Made by a program: the position numbers and the translations under genes. Of a stretch of 64,000 nt of DNA, positions 51,438 through 63,403 are shown in pieces. The stretch covers positions 2,501 through 66,500 of the forward strand of contig NC_064034.1 in the NCBI RefSeq assembly GCF_932526225.1. Reading direction: 5' to 3'. The notes under the pieces were generated by a model. That model was not told the origin of the DNA. It did not search any database and worked only from the letters and a program-made list of their open reading frames with translations. The number at the start of each line of letters is the position of its first letter. Position 1 is the stretch's first letter. The DNA is from Nematostella vectensis. Its lineage: Eukaryota; Cnidaria; Anthozoa; Actiniaria; Edwardsiidae.

Positions 51438-52589
51438 TCAACGAGCTCCAGTTTCCGTTTTACTACTTCGGGTGGGCGGCTCGATGACACATAAGATCAT
51501 GTCCCTCTTGATCCAAATAACATCTTCGCGGGCAGGCCATGTGAAGCTGAAAGATTGAAGGGTAGTGCCACTACGTGACATAAAAGTTACGAGAGATTCG
51601 CCGTCCTCCTGGTCGATCTGCTGTACTTTGCCAACATACCAGTCCCCTTCGTAAGCGGCAGCGACAAAGTCGTCAACCTTTAGAGCGAGCTCATTGCGTA
51701 GACTCAACGCACTGGGTGGAGTGAGCATGGCGGCTTTCCATGCACAATGGCTATCCTTTGGGCTGGAAAGGCAGTCGGGACAGTAACACGAGGTGACACG
51801 AGTGAGAAGGGTGTGTCTGTCCACTGCGCATATGGCATGCATTGACATTGTGCCAGGGACAGTCTGTGTGCCATTGTACTTGTCCAGCCTTGCTGATGCC
51901 ATTTTGAAGTCATCTGTTGAGTAGTAAATGTAGGTCACACTACTTTGATATTCGGTGGCCCAAACAAAGAAGCTGTGTGCATCGTCAATAACGACTTTGC
52001 CTGACCGCACCGCCTCGTCAGCCATCCGCTTGGCAGCTCCCCCGACACCATCACAGGGACCTTTTCCGTGCCCCGCTTCAAAATAGTTCCATCTTGCTGG
52101 GACTCCGAACTCTTCCTTGTGGTTCGCGACTATGGCGAAGATTGTCTTGTTTCTGTATTGTGATGTGGGACTATCCGTCCAATAGTGTACAATGGCCAGG
52201 TCAGGGACAAGATCCTTCAGGTCTTGATTCAGTCTCCCCAAGATGGCATACACGGCAGCTGCATTATGCGAGATCTCTTCCGAAACAAAGGCAAAGCTCT
52301 TGTGCTCGAGGTCGTCTTTGCCTTCTGCCTTGTAATATACCACTACTGGATGTAGGGAGACCATAGTGGGGCCATTCCAGTGAGCACTTTGCACTTCCTC
52401 GCAAGACTGGCAGTTGTAATTCTCGGCAAAGTCCATTTGAATTACAACATGCCCAGCTTGGAGGTTGCTTTTCAAACGCCGGTGTTTGGATTTTTGCACT
52501 CGGATTGACTCATTTTGTTGCCAATTTGAATCTTTCCCTTTTTTTCGTTCTCTGTAGGCGCGTTGAATCTCTGCTCTTGATTTTCCCAT
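51438..52589 (-). CDS. Putative DDE-type transposase-like protein, with Tudor-like C-terminus
   Basis: The only convincing coding region, 383 residues from the chosen start. I chose the ATG at 52589 because the basic segment MGKSRAEIQRAYRERKK starts there. An in-frame ATG at 52631 would add 14 hydrophobic residues. In order: a basic bZIP-like stretch (1-19); an RNase H-like core with Asp53 (QMDFAEN), Asp139 (YWTDSPTSQY) and Glu171 (NYFEAGHGKGPCDG, 31 residues after Asp139); a Cys/His group (Cys268, 270, 273, His281, Cys282); and a Tudor/SH3-like segment (304-368: DDFVAAAYEGDWYVG ... REDVIWI). The D-D-E assignment is inferred from motif context. I recall similar uncharacterised proteins in cnidarians, molluscs and fish with a long region between the basic start and the core. 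Here the two are only about 35 residues apart, so an internal deletion or a missed intron is possible. The frame is otherwise open with no stops. Confidence 0.8.
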   Translation of the reverse strand: MGKSRAEIQRAYRERKKGKDSNWQQNESIRVQKSKHRRLKSNLQAGHVVIQMDFAENYNCQSCEEVQSAHWNGPTMVSLHPVVVYYKAEGKDDLEHKSFAFVSEEISHNAAAVYAILGRLNQDLKDLVPDLAIVHYWTDSPTSQYRNKTIFAIVANHKEEFGVPARWNYFEAGHGKGPCDGVGGAAKRMADEAVRSGKVVIDDAHSFFVWATEYQSSVTYIYYSTDDFKMASARLDKYNGTQTVPGTMSMHAICAVDRHTLLTRVTSCYCPDCLSSPKDSHCAWKAAMLTPPSALSLRNELALKVDDFVAAAYEGDWYVGKVQQIDQEDGESLVTFMSRSGTTLQSFSFTWPAREDVIWIKRDMILCVIEPPTRSSKTETGAR

Positions 52590-53869
52590 TTTGAATGCTT
52601 CGAATAAAACAATGACCATAAGATACAGCAATTTTCACAAAATTACAGAAAACTCATTCTGAAAGCTTTTTTAATTCTAAATAGTGGTCATTTGATCCTT
52701 TTTTAAGTAGCCCACCAATTGTTAACTAGCGTGCCTCATCCATAATACTTTGTCAATTACGTTACTTTCAATGTCATTTACGTTACCACTGGCAAAAGCA
52801 TGTGCTGAGCCTCACTATTCTAGATATTAGCTAATGCGTATGCATTAGTGCCTTTATCAGTCATTTAGCTTCACACAATACCATAGGCGTGGTATCTTAC
52901 CTTAATTCTGCTTTTCGAGAAGTGAAAACCAAATTGAGTTTAAAAGTGAAGATAGAGTTGATACTTCTACCGCGAAGGTCATCGAAGGAAAGACTTGTAT
53001 TACCGCTTGTTGGGCTTTAACTAAAACGTTAGATATCTTGGCAATTTAATCCTATACAAATTATCCTTATCTCGCTAGTGTGTGTGCATGTGCGCCCCAT
53101 TAGACGATAGTACGTAAATTCTATTGTCATTTACGTTACGGTAACGTAATGTGACACTAGCATTTGTCAAGCTACTGTCTCTTCACGTTTCAACCAAATT
53201 AGATTATTATTTTTCTTTAAGATATTACTAAGGTCGCTCTGCAATGTGACACTGCTAACAAGACCTCCTAAGGTCTTAAAGCTTGGCAGTTGTGACCTAG
53301 ATTGAGTAACGTAAGTGACAGTGCAGTAAAATTATTGCCAATTAGCTGGCATGAAGTGATGATTTCTTGAACACTTTGATTTTTATGAACAGTTCTTAAT
53401 ATTGGTTTGGGTCTTTGAGCCTTAAAGTTGTTATAAATATGTTTCAGGGCTTCTGTACGGATATACAAGAAATTATATTTCGATTTTTTGTGCCTGGTAA
53501 CGTAAATGACCCAAATCCACGTGACACTTGGATCACGGTCCAGTGTGTTGAGCAAACCAACAACGACAACCGTAACTTTAATTTAGGTGAGTCCTGAAAC
53601 ATGTATCTCCAAATTGTGACACAATTTAGGCAGCAACTACAGGCAGAACATCTCAAGTTTTCGGTTTAAACTTTGTTTTTTATTCTTGTGACATATGGTT
53701 TTCGTATAGCGTTACATGTTCAGAGGTCAATATTTTGTAATATGTCGAACTTTTTACACAGAAAACTTAAAACAAAATCTCCCATAGACCCAAACTCTTC
53801 GCAAAATCACACATCTCTCAAGAAATTGCGCCTAAATACAAAATGTAGAGCTATATATACGTGTGACAT
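52590..53869. other. Transposon non-coding region upstream of the transposase gene
   Basis: About 1.3 kb on the 5' side of the minus-strand gene, with the right motif cluster. A TATATATA stretch at about 53852-53859, close to the right end, could serve as a minus-strand TATA box; this is weak. A 95-codon minus-strand frame (53268-53555) has no recognisable domain. Hidden 5' exons cannot be excluded. Confidence 0.45.
52751..53510. repeat. Subterminal motif cluster, right side
   Basis: Copies at 52751-52765 (-), 52772-52787 (-), 53125-53139 (-), 53140-53156 (+, diverged), 53305-53320 (+) and 53496-53510 (+). The pair at 53125-53156 forms an almost perfect head-to-head palindrome. A second short motif, GTGACACT, recurs at 53151, 53246 and 53521. 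Confidence 0.85.
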
Positions 53870-53898
53870 CAATGGTACCCGTTAACTAAGAATGAGTG
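53870..53898 (-). repeat. Right terminal inverted repeat
   Basis: Contains GGTACCCGTTAACTAAG and ends AATGAGTG. It is the partner of the left terminal repeat. Confidence 0.93.
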
Positions 53899-53902
53899 TG
53901 AA
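53899..53902 (+). repeat. Target-site duplication TGAA, right copy
   Basis: Directly follows the transposon end GAATGAGTG. The satellite continues with ACAAAGTGTG. Confidence 0.85.
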
Positions 53903-55383
53903 ACAAAGTGTGATAGTTAAACGATAATAGTTAGTAAAACACAAAAAAGAACAATAGAATCAGATCACCACAAACTGTAATACGCTAAAGCGTAGTTCAC
54001 GGGTTAATGAAGGTTTTGACATTTCAACCTTACATCCACATGAAAGTAATGCCTAATATCGAGTGCCCTACAGTAAGTGTTTTGCAGTCAAGTTGTTTTC
54101 TTTTAGTAGGTAAAAAATTATTCTAAATAATAGTAATCATAGCTATGGTCACCACTTACACATATAGAACTTGTAATGAAAAGAAAGAAAAAAATATATA
54201 TATATATGCAGTCAAACAACAGAATTGCATGATAACCTTGAATATATTGAATAAAGGACTGCAAAAAAACATCTTTTGTACTATTTGCTTGAATTGACCC
54301 TTGGCTATTTTTAGCTGAATTCCCCTCCCCCTCTAAAAAAGAAAATAATAATAATAATAATAATAGAACAAAACTAAAAAGAAAACAAACACAACAGAGA
54401 CCCCCACCAACAATTTTGATTATTTTTACTTTCCTTTAAAAGGGGAGTGTCACGGTTAAGAGATTTGCAATAGCTCTAGAGCCCTGACACAATGAACTTA
54501 AGTGAAATTCTAATACTGACTTATGAGCTTTTGGTACATGTGGGAGACTTTAAACAAAACAAAACAAATGACCACAAACTGTCAATTAACATAGTTTTCA
54601 ATATAATATTGCATATTATTTAATAAGGTATTCACAGCTTTTAAAAAGTTCAACTGTTTGTTGACACTTAAAAGCCTACAATAATCACTGACTCCAGACA
54701 TGCGCAGTACTATGCTGCTGCCCCTTTAAAGTAAAATACAGCTTTACTTAGTCAGCGTAGACAATATTGCGGATTTTGTCAATATTCTAATATGAATATG
54801 TCAATATTCTCTCCCCTTACGTCTTTATTGCTATTTATTCTATGATTTTCTTATGATACCAAAACAGCGTCTTTTTTCTTCGCTAATTTGATGTCATGTA
54901 CACAATAAAAGAGATTCGCCCGTGCGCATGGCGAGTCCCCAAGGGACCCAAGACGCCCAAATAGACCTCTATTTTTTGTCATCCACAATCTCGGCGAGCT
55001 GTGCGTGGCGTAACCGTATTACAGGCCTGGGATCCTGGTTATTGTCCTCCCCATTAATGCGCGGGTTGGGATAACCTTGCAAGAGTGTTGTACAGCATAT
55101 TCGCTCGGAAATATCGGTGCTTGGGGCCTTCGGGTTCTTTACAGCCTTCCGTAAAAGTCTTGTGCTGCCATACCGATTGGGTAATCCGTATGTATGGTTT
55201 CCGTTTTGTTCTTCAGACCGGGTTCGATCCCAGGCCAATGGGCTTTTTTTTTTAATTCGTTTTTTTTCCTTTGTGCTGGACCCCCTTAATCCTGATAGGT
55301 TTTGCGCAAAAATAAAAAAAAAAAGTGAGTTTGCAAAATAAGCTTGCTAGATTTATTGATTATATGTATTCAATTTGTTCCTA

Positions 55384-57385
55384 GGAAGTTAACAAAAAAC
55401 ACAAAGCAAAGAGTTTGAGGAGGTAAACAAGTATGTGAACTTTAATGTTCTATTTGAAGGGGTGCATTTTGTACAGGGAAGCATACATAGAATGCTTAAC
55501 TGGTGGAGAGGGAAGAGGTAAAAGTTTATTGAGCATAATTTCAACAATAGCAGGGGGAAGAGAGGGGCACTCTCTTCATACAATATTGCAGTTGTTACCT
55601 ATTATTAAATAAGTTTGTAACATGTCTTTGTTTATTAAGCAAGGTCTATTTATGAGACAAGCAAACTCAAGTAAGGCTGTTGAAATAACAGGTGAGTGTT
55701 AAAAGAAAAACAATTATCTGATTAGAAAACTACTGTAGATTCCTTTGCACCAAAATAAGAACAAACTTCATTTTGTTTGTTATTTATGAGGAACGAGATG
55801 AGATATACAAAGCCATAAAGAAATATGTATTGCTCATCTAAATTATACGAGTAAATGATAATATTAAAAAAGAACTACTGTAAGTAATTAGAGTGGTTTT
55901 CATTAACCCGTGAAACAAAGTGTGATAGTTAAACGGTAATAGTTAGAAAAAAAAAACACAAAAAAGAACAATAGAATCAGATCAACACAAAGTGTAATAC
56001 GCTAAAGCGTAGTTCACGGGTTAATGAAGGTTTTGACATTTCAACCTTACATCCACATGAAAGTAATGCCTAATATCGAGTGCCCTACAGTAAGTGTTTT
56101 GCAGTCAAGTTGTTTTCTGTTAGTAGGTAAAAAATTATTCTAAATAATAGTAATCATAGCTATGGTCACCACTTACAGATATAGCACTTGTAATGAAAAG
56201 AAAGAAAAAATTTATATATGCAGTCAAACAACAGAATTACATGATAACTTTGAATATATTGAATAAAGGACTGCAAAAAAACATCTTTTGTACTAGTTGC
56301 TTGAATTGACCCTTGGCTATTTTTAGCTGAATTCCCCTCACCCTCTAAAAAAGAAAATAATAATAATAATAGAACAAAACTAAAAATAAAACAAACACAA
56401 CAGAGACCCCCGACTAACAATTTTGATTTTTTTTACACTCCTTTAAAGGGGGAGTGTCATGTTTAAGAGATTTGCAATAGCTCTAGAGCCCTGACATAAT
56501 GAACTTCAGTGAAATTCTAATACTGACTTATGAGCTTTTGGTACATGTGGGAGACTTTAAACAAAACAAAAATAAAATGACTACAAACTGTCCATTAACA
56601 TAGTTTTCAATAAAATATTGCATATTATTTAATAAGGTATTGACAGCTTTTAAAAAGTTCAACTGTCTGTAGACACTTAAAAGCCTACAATAAACACTGA
56701 CTCCAGACGTGCGCAGTACTATGCTGCTGCCCCTTTAAAGTAAAATACAGCTTTACTTAGTAAGCGTAGACAATATTGCGGATTTTGTCAATATTCTAAT
56801 ATGAATATGTCAATATTCTCCCCCCTTACGTCTTTATTTCTATTTATTTTATGCTTTTCACATGATACAAAAACAGCGTCTTTTTTCTTCGCTAATTTGA
56901 TGTCATGTTCACAATAAAAGAGATTCGCCCGTGCGCATGGCGAGTCCCCAAGGGACCCAAGACGCCCAAATAGACCTCTATTTTTTGTCATCCACAATCT
57001 CGGCGAGCTGTGCGTGGCGTAACGTATTACAGGCCTGGGATCCTGGTTATTGTCCTCCCCATTAATGCGCGGGTTGGGATAACCTTGCAAGAGTGTTGTA
57101 CAGCATATGCGCTCGGAAATATCGGTGCTTGGGGCCTTCGGGTTCTTTACAGCCTTCCGTAAAAGCCTTGTGCTGCCATACCGATTGGGTAATCCGTATG
57201 TATGGTTTCCGTTTTGTTCTTCAGACCGGGTTCGATCCCAGGCCAATGGGCTTTTTTTATTCGTTTTCTTTCTTTGTGCTTGACCCCCCTAATCCTGATT
57301 GGTTTTGCGCAAAAATAATAAAAAAAAGTGAGTTTGCAAAATAAGCTTGCTAGTTTATTGATTATATGTATTCAATTTGTTCCTA
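55384..57385 (+). repeat. Satellite unit 25 (type A head, GACTAAC tail)
   Basis: 2,002 bp. GAGATATACAAAGCC near 55796 is shared with unit 29. A one-base deletion near 57022 (GTAACGTATTAC) fuses two minus-strand open frames into 152 codons. Confidence 0.95.
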
Positions 57386-59388
57386 GGAAGTTAACAAAAA
57401 ACACAAAGCAAAGAGTTTGAGGAAGTAAACAAGTATGTGAACTTTAATGTTCTATTTGAAGGGGCGCATTTTGTACAGGGAAGCATACATAGAATGCTTA
57501 ACTGGTGGAGAGGGGAGAGGTAACAGTTTATTGAGCATAATGTCAACAATAGCAGGGGGAATGGAGGGGCACTCTCTTCATACAATATTGCAGTTGTTAC
57601 CTATTATTAAATAAGTTTGTAACATGTCTTTGTTTATTAAGCAAGGTCTATTTCTGAGACAAGCAAACTCAAGTAAGAGCTGTTGAAATAACAGGTGAGT
57701 GTTAAAAAAAACAATTATCTGATTAGAAAACTACTGTAGATTCCTTTGCACCAAAATAAGAACAAACTTCATTTTGTTTGTTATTTATGAGGAACGAGAT
57801 GAGCTCTACAAGGCCAAGAAGAAATATGTATTGCTCATCTAAATTATACAAGTAAATAATAATATTAAAAAGGAATTACTGTAAGTAATTAGAGTGGTTT
57901 TTATTAACCCGTGAAACAAAGTGTGATAGTTAAACGGTAATAGTTAGTAAAACACAAAAAAGAACAATAGAATCAGATCACAACAAAGTGTAATACGCTA
58001 AAGCGTAGTTCACGGGTTAATGAAGGTTTTGACATTTCAACCTTACATCCACATGAAAGTAATGCCTAATATCGAGTGCCCTACAGTAAGTGTTTTGCAG
58101 TCAAGTTGTTTTCTTTTAGTAGGTAAAAAATTATTCTAAATAATAGTAATCATAGCTATGGTCACCACTTACACATATAGAACTTGTAATGAAAAGAAAG
58201 AAAAAAAATATATATATGCAGTCAAACAACAGAATTGCATGATAACCTTGAATATATTGAATAAAGGACTGCAAAAAAACATCTTTTGTACTAGTTGCTT
58301 GAATTGACCCTTGGCTATTTTTAGCTGAATTCCCCTCCCCCTCTAAAAAAGAAAATAATAATAATAATAATAGAACAAAACTAAAAAGAATACAAACACA
58401 ACAGAGACCCCAACCAACAATTTTGATTTTTTTTACTTTCCTTTAAAAGGGGAGTGTCACGGTTAAGAGATTTGCAATAGCTCTAGAGCCCTGACACAAT
58501 GAACTTCAGTGAAATTCTAATACTGACTTATGAGCTTTCGGTACATGTGGGAGACTTTAAACAAAACAAAACAAATGACCACAAACTGTCAATTAACATA
58601 GTTTTCAATATAATATTGCATATTATTTAACAAGGTATTCACAGCTTTTAAAAAGTTCAGCTGTTTGTTGACACTTAAAAGCCTACAATAATCACTGACT
58701 CCAGACATGCGCAGTACTATGTTGCTGCCCCTTTAAAGTAAAATACAGCTTTACTTAGTCAGCGTAGACAAAATTGCGGATTTTGTCAATATTCTAATAT
58801 GAAGATGTCAATATTCTCCCCCTTACGTCTTTATTTCTATTTATTTTATGATTTTCACATGATACCAAAACAGCGTCTTTTTTCTTCGCTAATTTGATGT
58901 CATGTACACAATAAAAGAGATTCGCCCGTGCGCATGGCGAGTCCCCAAGGGACCCATGACGCCCAAATAGACCTCTATTTTTTGTCATCCACAATCTTGG
59001 CGAGCTGTGCGTGGCGTAACCGTATTACAGGCCTGGGATCCTGGTTATTGTCCTCCCCATTAATGCGCGGGTTGGGATAACCTTGCAAGAGTGTTGTACA
59101 GCATATTCGCTCGGAAATATCGGTGCTTGGGGCCTTCGGGTTCTTTACAGCCTTCCGTAAAAGCCTTGTGCTGCCATACCGATTGGGTAATCCGTATGTA
59201 TGGTTTCCGTTTTGTTCTTCAGACCGGGTTCGATCCCGGGCCAATGGGCTTTTTTTTTAATTCGTTTTTTTTTCCTTTGTGCTGGACCCCCTTAATCCTG
59301 ATAGGTTTTGCGCAAAAAAAATAAAAAAAGTGAGTTTGCAAAATAAGCTTGCTAGATTTATTGATTATATGTATTCAATTTGTTCCTA
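57386..59388 (+). repeat. Satellite unit 26 (type B head)
   Basis: 2,003 bp. Its tail matches the tail of unit 23. Confidence 0.95.
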
Positions 59389-61397
59389 GGAAGTTAACAA
59401 AAAACACAAAGCAAAGAGTTTGAGGAAGTAAACAAGTATGTGAACTTTAATGTTCTATTTGAAGGGGTGCATTTTGTACAGGGAAGCATACATAGAATGC
59501 TTAACTGGTGGAGAGGGAGGAGGTAAAAGTTTATTGAACATAATTTCAACAATAGCAGGGGGAAGAGAGGGGCGCTCTCTTCATACAATATTGCAGTTGT
59601 TACCTATTATTAAATAAGTTTGTAACATGTCTTTGTTTATTAAGCAAGGTCTATTTCTGAGACAAGCAAACTCAAGTAAGGCTGTTGAAATAAGAGGTGA
59701 TTGTTAAAATAAAAACAATTATCTGATTAGAAAACTACTGTAGATTCCTTTGCACCAAAATAAGAACAAACTTCATTTTGTTTGTTATTTATGAGAAACG
59801 AGATTAGCTCTACAAAGCCATAAAGAAATATGTATTGCTCATCTAAATTATACAAGTAAATAATAATATTAAAAAAGAACTACTGTAAGTAATTAGAGTG
59901 GTTTTCATTAACCCGTGAAACAAAGTGTGATAGTTAAACGATAATAGTTAGTAAAACACAAAAAAGAACAATAGAATCAGATCACCACAAACTGTAATAC
60001 GCTAAAGCGTAGTTCACGGGTTAATGAAGGTTTTGACATTTCAACCTTACATCCACATGAAAGTAATGCCTAATATCGAGTGCCCTACAGTAAGTGTTTT
60101 GCAGTCAAGTTGTTTTCTTTTAGTAGGTAAAAAATTATTCTAAATAATAGTAATCATAGCTATGGTCACCACTTACACATATAGAACTTGTAATGAAAAG
60201 AAAGAAAAAAATATATATATATATGCAGTCAAACAACAGAATTGCATGATAACCTTGAATATATTGAATAAAGGACTGCAAAAAAACATCTTTTGTACTA
60301 GTTGCTTGAATTGACCCTTGGCTATTTTTAGCTGAATTCCCCTCCCCCTCTAAAAAAGAAAATAATAATAATAATAATAATAGAACAAAACTAAAAAGAA
60401 AACAAACACAACAGAGACCCCCACCAACAATTTTGATTATTTTTACTTTCCTTTAAAAGGGGAGTGTCACGGTTAAGAGATTTGCAATAGCTCTAGAGCC
60501 CTGACACAATGAACTTAAGTGAAATTCTAATACTGACTTATGAGCTTTTGGTACATGTGGGAGACTTTAAACAAAACAAAACAAATGACCACAAACTTTC
60601 AATTAACATAGTTTTCAATATAATATTGCATATTATTTAATAAGGTATTCACAGCTTTTAAAAAGTTCAACTGTTTGTTGACACTTAAAAGCCTACAATA
60701 ATCACTGACTCCAGACATGCGCAGTACTATGCTGCTGCCCCTTTAAAGTAAAATACAGCTTTACTTAGTCAGCGTAGACAATATTGCGGATTTTGTCAAT
60801 ATTCTAATATGAATATGTCAATATTCTCTCCCCTTACGTCTTTATTGCTATTTATTCTATGATTTTCTTATGATACCAAAACAGCGTCTTTTTTCTTCGC
60901 TAATTTGATGTCATGTACACAATAAAAGAGATGCGCCCGTGCGCATGGCGAGTCCCAAAGGGACCCAAGACGCCCAAATAGACCTCTATTTTTTGTCATC
61001 CACAATCTCGGCGAGCTGTGCGTGGCGTAACCGTATTACAGGCCTGGGATCCTGGTTATTGTCCTCCCCATTAATGCGCGGGTTGGGATAACCTTGCAAG
61101 AGTGTTGTACAGCATATTCGCTCGGAAATATCGGTGCTTGGGGCCTTCGGGTTCTTTACAGCCTTCCGTAAAAGCCTTGTGCTGCCATACCGATTGGGTA
61201 ATCCGTATGTATGGTTTCCGTTTTGTTCTTCAGACCGGGTTCGATCCCAGGCCAATGGGCTTTTTTTTTAATTCGTTTTTTTTCTTTGTGCTGGACCCCC
61301 TTAATCCTGATAGGTTTTGCGCAAAAATAATAAAAAAAGTGAGTTTGCAAAATAAGCTTGCTAGATTTATTGATTATATGTATTCAATTTGTTCCTA
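59389..61397 (+). repeat. Satellite unit 27 (type A)
   Basis: 2,009 bp, related to unit 24 and without the transposon: the uninterrupted target is at 59904-59919. Its tail shares TTATTGCTATTTATTCTATG with unit 24. Confidence 0.95.
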
Positions 61398-63403
61398 GGA
61401 AGTTAACAAAAAGCACAAATCAAAGAGTTTGAGGAAGTAAACAAGTATGTGAACTTTAATGTTCTATTTGAAGGGGTGCATTTTGTACTGGGAAGCATAC
61501 ATAGAATGCTTAACTGGTGGAGAGGGAAGAGGTAAAAGTTTATTGAGCATAATTTCAACAATAGCAGGGGGAAGAGAGGGGCACTCTCTTCATACAATAT
61601 TGCAGTTGTTACCTATTATTAAATAAGTTTGTAACATGTCTTTGTTTATTAAGCAAGGTCTATTTCTGAGACAAGCAAACTCAAGTAAGGCTGTTGAAAT
61701 AACAGGTGAGTGTAAAAAGAAAAACAATTACATGATTAGAAAACTACTGTAGATTTCTTTGCACCAAAATAAGAACAAACTTCATTTTGTTTGTTATTTA
61801 TGAGGAACGAGATGAGCTCTACAAAGCCATAAAGAAATATGTATTGCTCATATAAATTATACAAGTAAATGATAATATTAAAAAAGAACTACTGTAAGTA
61901 ATTAGAGTGGTTTTCATTAACCCGTGAAACAAAGTGTGATAGTTAAACGATAATAGTTAGTAAAACACAAAAAAGAACAATAGAATCAGATCACCACAAA
62001 CTGTAATACGCTAAAGCGTAGTTCACGGGTTAATGAAGGTTTTGACATTTCAACCTTACATCCACATGAAAGTAATGCCTAATATCGAGTGCCCTACAGT
62101 AAGTGTTTTGCAGTCAAGTTGTTTTCTTTTAGTAGGTAAAAAATTATTCTAAATAATAGTAATCATAGCTATGGTCACCACTTACACATATAGAACTTGT
62201 AATGAAAAGAAAGAAAAAAAATATATATATACAGTCAAACAACAGAATTGCATGATAACCTTGAATATATTGAATAAAGGACTGCAAAAAAACATCTTTT
62301 GTACTAGTTGCTTGAATTGACCCTTGGCTATTTTTAGCTGAATTCCCCTCCCCCTCTAAAAAAGAAAATAATAATAATAATAATAGAACAAAACTAAAAA
62401 GAAAACAAACACAACAGAGACCCCCACCAACAATTTTGATTTTTTTTACTTTCCTTTAAAAGGGGAGTGTCACGGTTAAGAGATTTGCAATAGCTCTAGA
62501 GCCCTGACACAATGAACTTAAGTGAAATTCTAATACTGACTTATGAGCTTTTGGTACATTTGGGAGACTTTAAACAAAACAAAACAAATGACCACAAACT
62601 GTCAATTAACATAGTTTTCAATATAATATTGCATATTATTTAATAAGGTATTCACAGCTTTTAAAAAGTTCAACTGTTTGTTGACACTTAAAAGCCTACA
62701 ATAATCACTGACTCCAGACATGCGCAGTACTATGTTGCTGCCCCTTTAAAGTAAAATACAGCTTTACTTAGTCAGCGTAGACAAAATTGCGGATTTTGTC
62801 AATATTCTAATATGAAGATGTCAATATTCTCTCCCCTTACGTCTTTATTTCTATTTATTTTATGATTTTCACATGATACCAAAACAGCGTCTTTTTTCTT
62901 CGCTAATTTGATGTCATGTACACAATAAAAGAGATGCGCCCGTGCGCATGGCGAGTCCCAAAGGGACCCAAGACGCCCAAATAGACCTCTATTTTTTGTC
63001 ATCCACAATCTCGGCGAGCTGTGCGTGGCGTAACCGTATTACAGGCCTGGGATCCTGGTTATTGTCCTCCACATTAATGCGCGGGTTGGGATAACCTTGC
63101 AAGAGTGTTGTACAGCATATTCGCTCGGAAATATCGGTGCTTGGGGCCTTCGGGTTCTTTACAGCCTTCCGTAAAAGTCTTGTGCTGCCATACCGATTGG
63201 GTAATCCGTATGTATGGTTTCCGTTTTGTTCTTCAGACCGGGTTCGATCCCAGGCCAATGGGCTTTTTTTTTTAATTCGTTTTTTTTCCTTTGTGCTGGA
63301 CCCCCTTAATCCTGATAGGTTTTGCGCAAAAATAATAAAAAAAAGTGAGTTTGCAAAATAAGCTTGCTAGATTTATTGATTATATGTATTCAATTTGTTC
63401 CTA
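61398..63403 (+). repeat. Satellite unit 28 (type A)
   Basis: 2,006 bp. Private changes include AAAAGCACAAATCAAAGAG at its start and a broken TA tract (ATATATATATACAG near 62221). Confidence 0.95.

Larger units (their letters stand above)
50510..53898 (-). mobile_element. 3,389-bp DNA transposon inserted in satellite unit 24
   Basis: Both ends are defined. The element begins CACTCATTCTTAGT and ends with its reverse complement. The terminal inverted repeat is about 29 bp with two mismatches. The host sequence TGAA is present on both sides (50506-50509 and 53899-53902) but only once in the other units, giving a 4-bp target duplication. Because the next outer bases (A and T) are also complementary, ends in ACACTC with a 2-bp duplication GA are possible. 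Inside are at least nine copies of a 15-16 bp motif near both ends and one long minus-strand reading frame. CAC-type termini, a short duplication and subterminal repeats resemble CACTA/Mirage/Chapaev elements, but I do not recognise the protein as theirs. Confidence 0.93.
49980..55383 (+). repeat. Satellite unit 24 (type A), split by a DNA transposon
   Basis: Positions 49980-50509 and 53903-55383 are one unit of about 2,011 bp once the 3,389-bp insertion and one TGAA copy are removed. The insertion lies directly after the left inverted arm (50494-50509). The right arm survives at 53996-54011. Confidence 0.95.

Noticed and set aside
52094-52366. Plus-strand open frame of 90 codons
   Set aside because: Shadow of the transposase gene on the opposite strand.
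53268-53555. 95-codon minus-strand frame upstream of the transposase gene
   Set aside because: It overlaps copies of the subterminal motif and has no recognisable domain. It could only matter as a hidden exon, for which I see no splice evidence.
56460-56510. Apparent co-variation GTGTCAC/TGACAC versus GTGTCAT/TGACAT in the GACTAAC tail units
   Set aside because: The changed left base lies outside the possible stem, so the two changes are linked by descent and do not compensate each other.
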